Translations under genes and position numbers: made by a program
NCBI GenBank assembly: GCA_964036665.1
Contig: OZ038528.1
Span: 22,555,245 to 22,619,244 of the forward strand
Reading direction: 5' to 3'
Source of the DNA: Gordius sp. MW1
Lineage: Eukaryota > Nematomorpha > Gordioida > Gordea > Gordiidae
DNA: 64,000 nt
Notes under the pieces: generated by a model
Database searches by the model: none
Seen by the model: the letters and a program-made list of their open reading frames with translations, nothing else
What the model was told of the DNA's origin: nothing
Shown: positions 34,314 to 46,786 of the stretch, piece by piece
Layout: each line of letters begins with the position of its first letter
Position numbering within the stretch: position 1 is the first letter of the stretch

Positions 34314-34995
34314 AAATTGTTTAGTATGGCTTAGCCATGACTTTATATTTGATAAATATTAATCCTGCCCCTTAATTGACTTTTATTATAAAACAGAATT
34401 AGCACATGAAGATATCAAACTTTAGGAAATATAAGTTAATGCTAATACACAAAAATGATAAGTAATCAAATGTCGAAAACCTCTGGAGAGCATAATTCCA
34501 TCTATTTAGATTAAAGATATAATTATCATATATCTATATATAATGTAAAACGCAATTCAATTTCAATTTGATTAGATAATTTTGCAAATTACCAATTTAA
34601 TTATTTTACTTTAAATTAGTTTGATATAATATAAGTTTGAACACTTACATATATGACATAAATGATATGCATTTTGTGTTAGCCCAACTTTTTGTAATCT
34701 GTACCTGTGATATGAGAAAGTCGTGTGGCATTTAAAAATTAAACTGCTCAACTATCAAAATAATTAATATTTGAATATTTTATCATTTGTAAATAAATCC
34801 AAGCTTCTAAAACAACTAACTTGTATTTTAACATGCGTGCATAAAGATTTTCTCGGAAATTAATTGACGTGTATTTTAACATGCGTGCGTAAAGATTTTC
34901 TCGGAAAATAATTGACGTCAGATTAAAAGAATTCTCTATGTAGAGTGTTTATTTAACGACCTTCATCCTCTTTCATTTTTAATAATGTATAAGAC

Positions 34996-35110
34996 CATGG
35001 GCGTAGCCAGGATTGGAACTAGAGGGGGCGATAATGCTTTAGGGATGGGTACTTTTGATATCTGGATTTAGAAGGGGACCCCTCCCTGCCACCCCCTGGC
35101 TAAGCCCATG
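34996..35110. mobile_element. hAT-type MITE, 115 bp, copy B only
   Basis: Inverted ends CATGGGCGTAGCCAGG and CCTGGCTAAGCCCATG. Copy A has an uninterrupted CATATAAAATTGCC at 11066-11079, so this insertion came after the duplication. Flanks TATAAGAC and TTCAAAAC keep 5 of 8 positions. Confidence 0.8.
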
Positions 35111-35240
35111 TTCAAAACTGCCTAATAAACTAACGTATATGATTTATTTTTTCTCAGAATTTAAACGCATGCCCTAAAAGCTATCCCTTATATAAAGATT
35201 ATACAAATGATTATTACAGATTTGAAACATATATACTATA

Positions 35241-35472
35241 ATGCCTTTCTTAGTTATAATCGGATAATTTATGTGCTCGTTTCTTCAACAAATCATAGTA
35301 GCAGGTAATAAATTGTTATATTCACATATCTTGATCATATATATATTAAATAGATAACGCTGATTTTAAAATCATTAAAGACGGACTTTATGTGTTTGAT
35401 TATCGTCCTACTTATTATTTTGAATACCAAAATACCCATGAATCTGGCAATTTTACAGTATACAGGAATTAA
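35241..35472 (+). pseudogene. Secreted peptide gene, copy B, signal exon broken
   Basis: Same layout as copy A: exon 1 35241-35304, 49-bp intron, exon 2a 35354-35472. Exon 2a encodes exactly the same mature peptide as A. Exon 1 has TAA at codon 9 (MPFLVIIG then stop), so a normal precursor cannot be made unless translation starts at the ATG two codons further on. Either a pseudogene or, if the base is a sequencing error, an intact duplicate of A. Confidence 0.6.
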
Positions 35473-35889
35473 TTATATATTGTATATTCAATCCATTATT
35501 CTGTATTTCTTTGTATAAAATCGGTGGATTTGGATTGATAAAGTAGGTAGAGGGAAATGAAACGCGATATTTAGGGCAATTATAGCCTATCATCAGGAAA
35601 AAAAGTGAAAATGACCACCGATTTTATACAACGAAATACAAGAATTAAATTTTATCACATAATATATTTTTGCCATTTTCGATACTTTGCTACACATATT
35701 ATTTAATTTTTTTGAATAGGGAAAAAATCTTCAATTCAAGGTTTTTTTCAATAATTCCATGACATACATAACAGTTTATAAAGATGCCACTAAAACCGTT
35801 GAATTTAATTCTTTCTGTGAGGTAATGGAAGATTTTAAATAGTTACCTTAAAACTTTTAAAATTATTTTTCAAATCCTCCGTGACATGG

Positions 35890-36240
35890 GAGAAGCAGAG
35901 AATATTCACGGCTTAAATGTATCACAGGGCTATGTTAACGTTGGGTGCCAATCATGCCCTCATACTCATCATATCATTGGGATCCTACCTATAAATAAAC
36001 CATCTTCCTACAACTGCATCGGAACTCATTTCGCAAGTAATTTTCTATAATTTTTTATTTTCAATTAACAATTCTTATTTGCAATAAACATTCAAGATAT
36101 TTGAATGATTTTGTTGGCAGATATTCAATAATATATGTGAAGGGAATTAATATTAATATGCTGTTTTAGGGCGGCAAATGGCTTTTTCTTTAAAAATTAA
36201 AGATGCTGGGTATATAATATTATATTATAAAATGAAATAA
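35890..36240 (+). pseudogene. Exons 2b and 2c of peptide-locus copy B
   Basis: Exon 2b (35890-36050) stays open and near identical to A (VNVGCQSC, YNCIGTHFASNFL) but its splice acceptor reads CATGG in place of CATAG. Exon 2c (36170-36240) keeps acceptor, length and stop and matches A except for one residue. Together with the stop in the signal exon this suggests relaxed constraint in B. Confidence 0.45.
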
Positions 36241-36719
36241 GTGAATTTAAATTTTGAATAATGAGATACCTCGTTATTTAGCTCAACAAATTTGTTATAA
36301 ACGTTGCTAAAATTTTTGCAATTTTTGAAATTCGTCATTAATTTTAGCGCCCATAGATATATAGCATCATGCAGCTAGAGTGGAATTTTGATCGTTTTTT
36401 ACTATCTGATGTTCCTAGAGGTTGCCTTTCCTTTTCTGCTTGTTTGGCCTATATGCCTAATAAGAAATTTGGCATTTAATATGCATTGTATTCAACTAAA
36501 TGAAAAATAATAACCTCCTTTATGTGAGAGTGTTTTAAATAGAAATAAGTCTATACTATAAAAACAAATTTGCGGCGCTTTATTTAGGTTAATATCTTTT
36601 ATTCAATTTCTAACAATTTTATTTTTATAATGTTGTCAGCGCCATATTCGTCACAATTACATATTTTAATATGCAAATAGATGTTAAATGAAAATTTAAT
36701 TCAATTTACCTATTATTTC

Positions 36720-39290
36720 GATTTTCTTATATAGGAAAAGAAGGACAAAAGGTTTGAAAAATTATTGAACGGCGAAATTGCTCAATTTTTTTAAATTAGT
36801 TTACAATAATCAAAATGATAGTATTTTGTATCGAATTATACGATTAATTTCATGTATTTATTTCGATTTTCTTATATAGGAAAAGTCAAATGACGAAGGT
36901 TTGAAAAATTATTGAATGGGGAAATTGTGCAATTTTTTAAAATAAGTTTACAATAATTTTTAGAATGATTGTATTTTGTATCGAATTATACAATTAATTT
37001 CATGTATTTATTTCGATTTTCTTATATAGGAAAAGTCAAAGGGCAAAGGTTTGAAAAATTATTGAATGGGGAAATTGTGCAATTTTTTAAAATAAACAAT
37101 AATTTTTAGAATGATTGTATTTTATATCGAATTATACAATTAATTTCATGTATTTATTTCGAGTTTCTTATATAGAAGTCAAAGGCAAAGGTTTGAAAAA
37201 TTATTGAATGGGAAATTGTGCAATTTTTTAAAATAAACAATAATTTTTAGAATGATCGTATTTTGTATCGAATTATACAATTAATTTCATGTATTTATTT
37301 CGATTTTCTTATATAAGAAAAGTCAAATGACGAAGGTTTGAAAAATTATTGAATGGGGAAATTGTGCAATTTTTTAAAATAAGTTTACAATAATTTTTAG
37401 AATGATTGTATTTTGTATCGAATTATACAATTAATTTCATGTATTTATTTCGATTTTCTTATATAGGAAAAGTCAAAGGACAAAGGTTTGAAAAATTATT
37501 GAATGGGGAAATTGTGCAATTTTTTAAAATAAACAATAATTTTTAGAATGATTGTATTTTATATCGAATTATACAATTAATTTCATGTATTTATTTCGAG
37601 TTTCTTATATAGAAGTCAAAGGCAAAGGTTTGAAAAATTATTGAATGGGAAATTGTGCAATTTTTTAAAATAAACAATAATTTTTAGAATGATCGTATTT
37701 TGTATCGAATTATACAATTAATTTCATGTATTTATTTCGATTTTCTTATATAGGAAAAGTCAAATGACGAAGGTTTGAAAAATTATTGAATGGGGAAATT
37801 GTGCAATTTTTTAAAATAAGTTTACAATAATTTTTAGAATGATTGTATTTTGTATCGAATTATACAATTAATTTCATGTATTTATTTCGATTTTCTTATA
37901 TAGGAAAAGTCAAAGGACAAAGGTTTGAAAAATTATTGAATGGGGAAATTGTGCAATTTTTTAAAATAAACAATAATTTTTAGAATGATTGTATTTTATA
38001 TCGAATTATACAATTAATTTCATGTATTTATTTCGAGTTTCTTATATAGAAGTCAAAGGCAAAGGTTTGAAAAATTATTGAATGGGAAATTGTGCAATTT
38101 TTTAAAATAAACAATAATTTTTAGAATGATCGTATTTTGTATCGAATTATACAATTAATTTCATGTATTTATTTCGATTTTCTTATATAAGAAAAGTCAA
38201 ATGACGAAGGTTTGAAAAATTATTGAATGGGGAAATTGTGCAATTTTTTAAAATAAGTTTACAATAATTTTTAGAATGATTGTATTTTGTATCGAATTAT
38301 ACAATTAATTTCATGTATTTATTTCGATTTTCTTATATAGGAAAAGTCAAAGGACAAAGGTTTGAAAAATTATTGAATGGGGAAATTGTGCAATTTTTTA
38401 AAATAAACAATAATTTTTAGAATGATTGTATTTTATATCGAATTATACAATTAATTTCATGTATTTATTTCGAGTTTCTTATATAGAAGTCAAAGGCAAA
38501 GGTTTGAAAAATTATTGAATGGGAAATTGTGCAATTTTTTAAAATAAACAATAATTTTTAGAATGATCGTATTTTGTATCGAATTATACAATTAATTTCA
38601 TGTATTTATTTCGATTTTCTTATATAGGAAAAGTCAAATGACGAAGGTTTGAAAAATTATTGAATGGGGAAATTGTGCAATTTTTTAAAATAAGTTTACA
38701 ATAATTTTTAGAATGATTGTATTTTGTATCGAATTATACAATTAATTTCATGTATTTATTTCGATTTTCTTATATAGGAAAAGTCAAAGGACAAAGGTTT
38801 GAAAAATTATTGAATGGGGAAATTGTGCAATTTTTTAAAATAAACAATAATTTTTAGAATGATTGTATTTTATATCGAATTATACAATTAATTTCATGTA
38901 TTTATTTCGAGTTTCTTATATAGAAGTCAAAGGCAAAGGTTTGAAAAATTATTGAATGGGAAATTGTGCAATTTTTTAAAATAAACAATAATTTTTAGAA
39001 TGATCGTATTTTGTATCGAATTATACAATTAATTTCATGTATTTATTTCGATTTTCTTATATAAGAAAAGTCAAATGACGAAGGTTTGAAAAATTATTGA
39101 ATGGGGAAATTGTGCAATTTTTTAAAATAAGTTTACAATAATTTTTAGAATGATTGTATTTTGTATCGAATTATGCAATTAATTTCATGATTTTCTTATA
39201 TGGGAAAAGTCAAAGGACAAAGGTTTGAAAAATCATTGAAAGGCAAAACTGTACAAATTTTTTAAATTAGTTTAAAATAATTAAAATGAT
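36720..39290 (+). repeat. Array of about 18 monomers (146 bp) with 437-bp higher-order period
   Basis: Each monomer contains TTTCGATTTTCTTATATAG (or a variant), the exon-like GAAAAGTCAAAGGACAAAGG, then TTTGAAAAATTATTGAATGG and an AT-rich spacer. Monomers fall into three types in fixed order X (TCAAATGACG), Y (TCAAAGGACA) and Z (AGAAGTCAAAGGCAAAGG), period about 437 bp. The X acceptor alternates TATAGG and TATAAG, giving a six-monomer super-period near 875 bp. Only Y keeps a usable phase-1 frame (G-KVKGQRFEKLLNGEIVQFF..); X has an early stop and Z is shifted. Copies A and C have two monomers each. Repeats are nearly identical, so expansion is recent or an assembly effect. Confidence 0.9.
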
Positions 39291-40332
39291 TGTATTTTGT
39301 ATCGAATTACCCAATTAATTGTAATTTTTTATATTGCTTACATAAAGACATAAATAAATTTCTATTACAAAATCTTTAAATCATTGGTCTTATAAATTAA
39401 ATTCAGCAACGAATTAAAATCTATGTTAATATGAAAGGGACATTTAGATAGTTGCAAAAAAGTGACATTTCGAATTCAATATTGACGTGAATATCTTAAA
39501 ACAAAAGCTTAAACTCACCTAAATTGATGATTGGCCAAATCAAATTTAGTTGGATAATAATTATTACTAAAATCACATTTCAACATATTTATGGATTAAA
39601 TTAATTAGATGGTAATATATTTCTTGTATAATTATTGAATTGTGCAAACATAAAATTATGACATTTATTTAACAAAAAAGATTAATTTTTTAGTCACTTA
39701 GTATTCGGTATGTTGCGGTAATTTCTGTGGTCTGCAAATGCCAATTTAAAGTCAATTTTCAAAACATCTTTATTAGATTTTATATCATGTCAGATTCATT
39801 CGTTCCCAATTCTTGGTAATATATAAATATAACTTTGCTCTGTTTTATTATGACTTGATAAGAAGTAGCTTTAAAATGAGATTTCCGATATTATTTTATT
39901 TTATACATAAAAAACCGTTCAAAAATAATTTCAAACACAAAATTTCCCGGATTCGATAAATGTTTATTCTATATAAAATAATCGCACAAAAGCAAAGTTA
40001 GCCAATCAAATAAACCTGTATTACAAGTCTGTATATTGTTCTTAAGACGTAGAAATAAAATTTCTCCTTAATGAGCTTTACTGTCCTATTTTTTGGTGTA
40101 TTAAAATTGACGAGTTTTTTGTACATACTTTCTAACATATGCATTTAAATTGGAAATGGCCGAAAGCCTCTCGACGAATTGAATTTCCTGGGGGTAAAAA
40201 ATGTCCCCCACTTTGAAAATGTCGCCCAGAATAAAAACCTATCAATCATATGGTCAATTTTCAATTTTAGAATAGGGTTGAAATGTAGGTTGCTTTATAA
40301 AAAATTTATGATTATTATTATAGGTTTATGCA

Positions 40333-40498
40333 ATATGGGCGTAGCCAGCATTGAAATTAAAGAGGGAGGGCATTAAGAATTTTGGGAGGGGTAAAATAAT
40401 CATTATTTGAAATTTATGCCATAATTTTCATAAATCTTTGAATTTAGAAGGGGGCAGCCGCCTTTCCCTGTCCCCCCCTTCTTCCGGCTAAGCCAATG
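40333..40498. mobile_element. hAT-type MITE, copy B partner of 13866-14018
   Basis: ATGGGCGTAGCCAG at left and CGGCTAAGCCAATG at right; same position and interior as in copy A, so it predates the duplication. Confidence 0.65.
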
Positions 40499-40552
40499 CT
40501 AGGCACAATATTTAGGGCCTTTTTTATGATAATAAGGAGAATGGTCCATATG

Positions 40553-40553
40553 G

Positions 40554-40633
<80 letters not shown>

Positions 40634-40634
40634 T
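40553..40634. repeat. (GAT)n microsatellite, about 27 units
   Basis: Uninterrupted GAT/ATG trinucleotides ending in GATGTTGATAATCATATG. The allelic position in copy A (about 14073-14095) has only about six units. Confidence 0.95.
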
Positions 40635-40676
40635 TGATAATCATATGCGAAATTTGAAGCAAGGTTAAATTTATTA

Positions 40677-41238
40677 GGGGAGACTGGGGCTAGTCGTAGC
40701 CCGGGGTTACTATTATTTTTGTAATTATTTTTTAAATAATATGATATATAATTAAAATTTAAACCTTATTCATAAGGTATAAGTAAAAAAATTTTCGTTT
40801 ATAAAAAATAAAATTTAAAATTTTTATAGAGGAAAAACGATTTTTCGGGGCTGTTAGTAGCCTTGACAAAATTTTGTATATTGGACATAAAAAATTTTTG
40901 GCTGTGTATTTTGGACTAATTTAAGTTCTGTCTTATAAAGGGATAATTAAAACCGTCTAATAATTAAATTTTTATTTGCAACATAACATGCTAAATTATT
41001 GATTGTTTAGAAAAATAGGGGTCGGGACTAGTCGGAGAGGGCTAGTGCTAGCCATTTTTCATTGTGTAGACAAATGTCAAGATTCAAAAAACAATAATAA
41101 TAATTTATCTTAGTGTAGTTTGGAATTATAATACACTATTTAAAGATTTTTTTCATTGCAGAATTCGTCTTTTATGGGTACCTAAATCAGATTGTCATCA
41201 TGACCCTTTCTTATTTGTATTATGTAAAATATAACCAT
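40677..41238. mobile_element. TA-target MITE, truncated copy
   Basis: Starts GGGGAGACTGGGG after TA and follows the 20200-21098 copy until TGTAAAATATAACCAT, then switches at 41238 to sequence homologous to 19033 onward. Confidence 0.8.
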
Positions 41239-41690
41239 TGTTAATTTAAAATATAAAACCTCGATGGATTCTGTTAAAATATTACTAAGAAAATTTTGCC
41301 TCTTGGCAATTCGAGGCGAATTGATCTATATCACAAATTAAAAATTAAAAATGCAATTTATGGGCTCGCTTTTTGTTGTGTTCGTCCGTCCAACATGTAT
41401 CTTTTGCTTTTTCGAATTCCGGAAAAAACAAATTTTTTTTAATTAAATGGAAAATTTGTTTAAATAATTAACTAATTTTGCATTTAATAACCCCCTATAG
41501 GCATTCTTGCCCCTTCCCACCTTTCTCGCCCATAAATTTCTTAGCAAATATCCTACGTTTATACCAAGTATAGATGAGTTTCGTTCCCCCTTCCCCCCTG
41601 CACCTCCCTCCCCACTACCCTTTCCCTCCCCCCCTCCCCCTTCCTACGAGGGCCAAAGGCCCGAGTATCATTATTTACTTTTATAATTAA

Positions 41691-44406
41691 CTAGCTGACC
41701 CGGCAAACGTTGTTTTGCCATATTAAAAATATTTTAAAAAAAAATTAAAAAATTTAAATAAGAAAATTTAAAACTACCAAAAAAAAATTTAAAAACTCAA
41801 CTAAACGAAAAATAACAAATAATTGATATTTTTAAGGGTGGTTAAAAACACAAAATTTTACCTCAATAATGTTCGAATTCAAATTTTTATGAAGCAAATT
41901 TTTTTTAAGTCAAATTTACCTATAATCAAAAAAAAATATCGCGCCTGGCCTTTATGATAAAATATAAACGAAAGGCGGATACGGATACGCATATAGGTTA
42001 TTTAACGAAAAATAACAAATAATTGATATCTTTAAGGGTGGTTAAAAACACAAAATTTTACCTCAATAATGTTCGAATTTAAATTTTCATGAAGCAAATT
42101 TTTTTAAGTCAAATTTACCTATAATCATGGGCGTAGCCAGGTTTTGGATTAGGGGGGGAGGCAAAACGTTTAAAAGTTCAATTAGAGGGGGGCAAAACAT
42201 AAATTTTTTAAATTTTTCAATGTTTTTGCATTGAAAAAAATTTGGTTTCGCAAATTAGGGGGGGGGGGGGGGCAGCCGAGGATTTCAATACAAAAACCCT
42301 TAAAAATTAAAAAAAAATTATGTTTTGCCCCACCCCCTAATTAGCCAGGCAGGCGGGGGCAGGGGGCGCGGCTGCCCCCCCCCCCCCCCTATTTGAACTT
42401 AACTCCATTAATACAGATGCTTATTAGCGAATTTACACAAAAATAAAAGATCACTGTGGAAATCGTCAAATCTAACACGATTTCCATACACGGATCAATG
42501 CCATCCAATTAGATTTTAACGCGTTTTCTTTTTAATATTTTATTTACCAATGTATTTTACCCATGTGATTATTAGAATAAACTACTATTTGTTAAAAAAA
42601 AAAATTGTTTTGGTAAAATAAAATTTAAATTACGGTTGCATGAAAATTTTTGGATAGTCGAGACCTTTTTTTTTTTTTGCTCTCAGGAAAATTGTTGGGT
42701 AGTCAAGACCTTTTTTTTTAATCTGCCCCCCCCCCAATTCAAAACCTAGCTACGCCCATGGATATATCAACATTTACTGACAAAGCAGGGGGTCCATTTT
42801 TAGACTCTTGGGGTATTTGAGTCGAGATGGTAGATAGGGTGCTAGGCCGAGAGGGCGCTTGGCTTATTGTACAGAGGGGGGGATTGTGCCAACGTCGGCA
42901 CCCATTACAACATCGGCATCGACCCAGGGATGGTTGCCCCCTAGCCCTACCGCGGTAATGAGCCGGGCGTCTTGTGTCATTCCTTGGGTGCCTTTGAATA
43001 TTATTACGGCGATGCCTCGGTCTCCTAGCTTGGGGCGACCGCAGACGATCCGCATCTTGAGGGGTTAAGGTACGCCGGTAGGTGGCATCCAGATGGGCAT
43101 CGGGTGACCGTACCCGTCCTGCATCTTGATAAAAGTAGGCATTTCTGGGGGCGGGTACTACCCTTATAACCGGCTCCATCGGCCGCTCCTCCATTATTTC
43201 AATTGTTACCGGTGGCGCAACATTCGTACGGCGGCTTGGATGAGCCCGAACTTTGACTTCGATAGTAAAGAAGTTGTCATGGAGGGTAAATGTGGCACCT
43301 GATTAAAAATAAAAAAGTAATTTAAAAATAAGCAAAAAGCATAAATTGCATAACAATTAATTAGACAGTCAGTAAACTTACTCATTGGCTTTATGGGTGA
43401 TACGAATGCTAAATAAATCACTTTCTCTCCTGAATATTTAAAATAGCTGCACTTTTTAAATAATCTGTACGCGTCTCTGAGGGGGAGGGGGGAAGGCGGC
43501 TCTGAATTCTGGGGGTTTTTTGAGTATATTTTCGTTTCTAAAAAAATTAGCAAGTAGAAATTCTGGATATAATAGTTAGTCGGACAATGGTGGAGTAGTA
43601 GACAAAAGTGTAGTATGAGGGGGGATTTTATACATACATGCCATCCATACCATACAACCCCCCCCCCAAGAATAATTTATAATGTAAATATAGGCAGATA
43701 GATTGATCCCTCGTATTTTATTTATAAAATGCAGCGTGTGCGTTGCGTGTGTGAAGTAAATATTATAAACTTGAGCTCCCTTGCTCAATAGACGAATGAG
43801 AGGGCAGGACTACTAAAGAGGGGGGGGAGGGGTGTTGTAAAGGGGAAAGGAAATAACCAAGATGGTGGCTTAACCAAAAAAAAATTAAAAACTCAACTAA
43901 ACGAAAAATAACAAATATAATTGATATTTTTAAGGGTGGTTAAAAAAAAAACACAGGGGGGCAGGGAGGGGCGGATGCCCCCCTCGAAATCCAAAAATTT
44001 GTGGAAATTTTTTTAAAAAATTAAAACAAACACCAAATTTAAAAAAAAAATATGTTTTGCCCCCCCCCCCCCTAATTAAACTCAACTTAAATTAATAAAG
44101 ACACAATGGCTTTGATTTTTCCGCAACACATGCCTACTGCATTTATGATTTATCACACTACCTAACCTACACACGATAGATAAGATACGCAGCAGTAGGT
44201 TGATTGACGTTGGCAACGTCAAAACACATAAAACCTAATATCTCGAAAACTACTCGACCGATTTGGCTGGAACATATTTTAAAACACGCTCCGGAGTGTG
44301 GGGAATAAACTGTGAAATTTTGAGCCAAATCGGTCTGGTAGTTCTCCAAAAAAGGTGGCGGCATACACACACACACACACACATAGTTTCATTTTTATAT
44401 ATAAGA
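41691..44406 (-). mobile_element. Helitron-like non-autonomous element, 2.7 kb, with nested insertions
   Basis: On the minus strand it begins TCTTATATATAAAAATG and ends with a hairpin (GGCAAAAC..GTTTGCC), GGGTCAG, CTAG. Helitrons begin TC and end CTRR preceded by a short hairpin, inserting between A and T. The host here reads GTTA before and TTAATT after. The empty site is preserved at about 19485-19495. The leading part holds the ACCGATTTGGCTGG and AAATCGGTCTGG complementary pair and a (CA)n run at 44364-44383. Inside are direct repeats (AACGAAAAATAACAAATAAT at about 41804 and 42005), hAT-MITE material (42126-42760, 43955-44085) and a GC-rich unidentified stretch (42760-43205). No Rep/helicase coding was seen. 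Confidence 0.78.
42126..42760. mobile_element. Rearranged hAT-MITE cluster inside the Helitron
   Basis: Opens CATGGGCGTAGCCAGG and closes CCTAGCTACGCCCATG, but contains internal broken MITE ends (GGCAGCCGAGG, TAGCCAGGCAGGCGGGGGC) and several G/C homopolymers. Looks like two or more MITEs inserted into each other; no target duplication visible. Confidence 0.55.
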
Positions 44407-45082
44407 TAACGACCCTCTTTTTATTGGTAGCTTTTCCACATGCACGGGGCAGTTTTTAAAACCAAAGAGATTTAATTTATATATTTTTCGAGATTATTTC
44501 CGAACACGAATGTATATTTAACAGTATTTAATCTTTACGAGGACATCTAATAACGTTTTGTACTGTTTTGAATATTTTTTCCTCGATATATCGAATAAAA
44601 GAGTTAACTATTTATGTTAATTCCTCTCCCCTCCCCCTTTGAGAAAATCCTGGGTCGACGCCTAAATCGTTTAAACTTATTTTGCACTAAATTATTTATA
44701 TAGCCAATATTTAGCCCTTTAGATGTTTTCGTTGTTATGTTGCTATACAGTTTTTATAATTCGTTAAAGATAAACTTTAATTATGATTAAGGTATGGCAG
44801 GCCTACACTAATATAATAACATAATATTAAAGGTACGCGTTAAAATAAATTTAAGGTAAGTATAGATATGAGCCAAATATTCCCCGAAAAAGCAGTTAAC
44901 CTTTAAGTTCGACAAACAACTAAGGGAAAAACATTGGCCGTTTACCACGTCTTCACCCTAGGGAAATTAAGATTCGGCCCTGGTCTTAGGGTAAAAAGCT
45001 AGTCAGCGCCTGTGTTAAAAGAGGAAGATGAAGGCATATTAGTCATATTACGCCCCTTTTGTACTATTCCATTATATAGATA

Positions 45083-46786
45083 GGGGAGACCGGTGTAATA
45101 TCCATTTCCACGACGCTCAAAAAAATCGACATGCCAATCAAAAATTTTCTTAAAATTTGAAATTAAATTTCTAGGGGCTAACACAAACGTCAATCAACAG
45201 ATGTTTTTAGTTAATAACCTATAAAATTCACAAAAAATATTGATTATAATTCAACCATGTTTACAAGCTTAATTAAAATTTATCATATTTTTAATTAAAA
45301 TTTTTCATATTTAGCACTCTGCATTTATTTCTTTTGATATGTGTTTTTGAGCTTGAGCTGATGATCATTGATCTATGTTTATAAATCCTTTTAAATGTAA
45401 TTTTGGTAAAGCTTATAACCTGAGCTGATATAATTTATAAATCAATAATGTATTTGATACATTTGATAACCTTGAGTGAGTATTTAATACATTGAGCTTT
45501 AGCTAATGATCATTATATCTGATCTATGTTTATGAGCCTATCCTTTTAAATGTAATTTTGGTGAAGCTAATTGATAAACTCAATTTGGTACATTTATAAT
45601 AACCTAAGGGATATCTATTGAGCTTGAGCTAATGATCATTATATCTGATCTATGTTTATAAGCCTATCCTTTTAAATGTAATTTTGGTAAAGCTAATTGA
45701 TAAACTCAATATTGTATTTGGTACAATTATAATAACCTTAGGGATATTTGAGTTAGTACTTGAATACATTGAGCTTGAGCATGATCATTATATCTAATCT
45801 ATGTTTATAAGCCTATCCTATTAATTATTTTTATTGTGTATAAGCTTAAAACTAAGATAAAGTTTATAACTTAGACTAATCTATAAAGTAAAAGATTTTT
45901 TAATAATTCAAATGATTATGTGCCTTTTTATACAAAATTAGAGATGTTAAATGGAATAAAATACATATGCTTGAGCTTGACTAAACTGATATTCATAATT
46001 TTCTTGATCTAACCTAAATTTATGAAATACATGTTAAAAAAAGATTTGATAATATACTTAAATGGCTAAATTCATAGTTTGTTAGTGATTCTCTAAATTT
46101 TAATTAATAATTTAGATAATTATGCATTGTAATTACTTGAAATATTTTGAAAGTCTTGTGTCGTCATTTTAGTGTCTTCAAAATAAAATACATGTCTTTG
46201 TGCCAAAACTAACCTATTGTGCTTTTAGGAAGATCACGTGATATGGCATATAACCAATAGGAATGGTCAATTGAGCGTCGTCGTTTTTTAAATGTCGACG
46301 TTTCAGATCATTACAATATGTGTATTTTTTCATAAGGTATAAGTAAAACAATTTTTGGTTTAAAAAATAAAATTTAAAATTTTTATAGAGTTAAAACCAT
46401 TTTTCGGGGCTATTAGTAGCCTTGACAAAATTTTGTATTTTCGACATAAATTTTTTTTGGCTCTGTATTTTGGACTAATTTAAGTTCTGTTTTATAAAGG
46501 GATATTTTTTTATATAAAAACCGTCTAATGATAAAATTTTTATTTGAACATGTTGAATTATTAATTGTTTATAAAAATAGGGGTCGGGGCTAGTCGGAGA
46601 GGGGCTAATACTAGACATTTTTCATTGCTTAGACAAATGTCAAGATTTAAAAAACAATAGTTTTGTTTAATAATAATTTATCTTAGTGTTATTTGGAATT
46701 ATAATTCACTATTTAAAGATTTTTTTCATTGCGGAATTTGTCTCTTATGGGTACGTAAATCAGATTGTCATCATGACCCTTTTTAT
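45083..46786. mobile_element. TA-target MITE, copy interrupted by the CCGG-target element
   Basis: Begins GGGGAGACCGG after TA (45081-45082). Interrupted at its CCGG by 45094-46315. Resumes with TGTGTATTTTTTCATAAGG and follows the family until ATGACCCTTTTTATTT. About 90 bp of the family sequence is missing at the right insertion junction. Confidence 0.78.
45094..46315. mobile_element. CCGG-target DNA element, copy 2, inverted
   Basis: Reverse complement of 15033-16506: starts TGTAATATCCATTTCC and ends GATCATTACA. The left flank is CCGG again, at a different CCGG of the same MITE family, so this is an independent insertion. The right CCGG is lost with adjoining sequence. The tandem core has fewer units. 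Confidence 0.8.

Larger units (their letters stand above)
30330..41238. repeat. Segmental duplication copy B (partner 4005-14900)
   Basis: Same order as copy A: LINE, spacer, peptide locus, MITE, GAT microsatellite, TA-target MITE. Lacks the two hAT insertions of A, carries its own MITE (34996-35110), an insertion in the LINE (about 32660-33090) and the expanded monomer array. Ends abruptly at 41238, where the sequence switches to the 19.03-kb block. Confidence 0.85.
41239..45082. repeat. Second copy of the 19.03-20.20-kb block, interrupted
   Basis: 41239-41690 matches 19033-19490 and 44407-45082 matches 19491-20199. Between them lies the Helitron-like insertion. The breakpoint at 41238 joins it to duplication copy B. 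Confidence 0.88.

Noticed and set aside
40444-40662. 72-residue frame rich in isoleucine
   Set aside because: It is translation of the GAT/ATC microsatellite.
42739-43194. 151-residue frame with a CxxC..H..C knuckle as a gag gene
   Set aside because: Arginine-rich frame in a GC-rich passenger; three overlapping frames are open, so a protein call is not justified.
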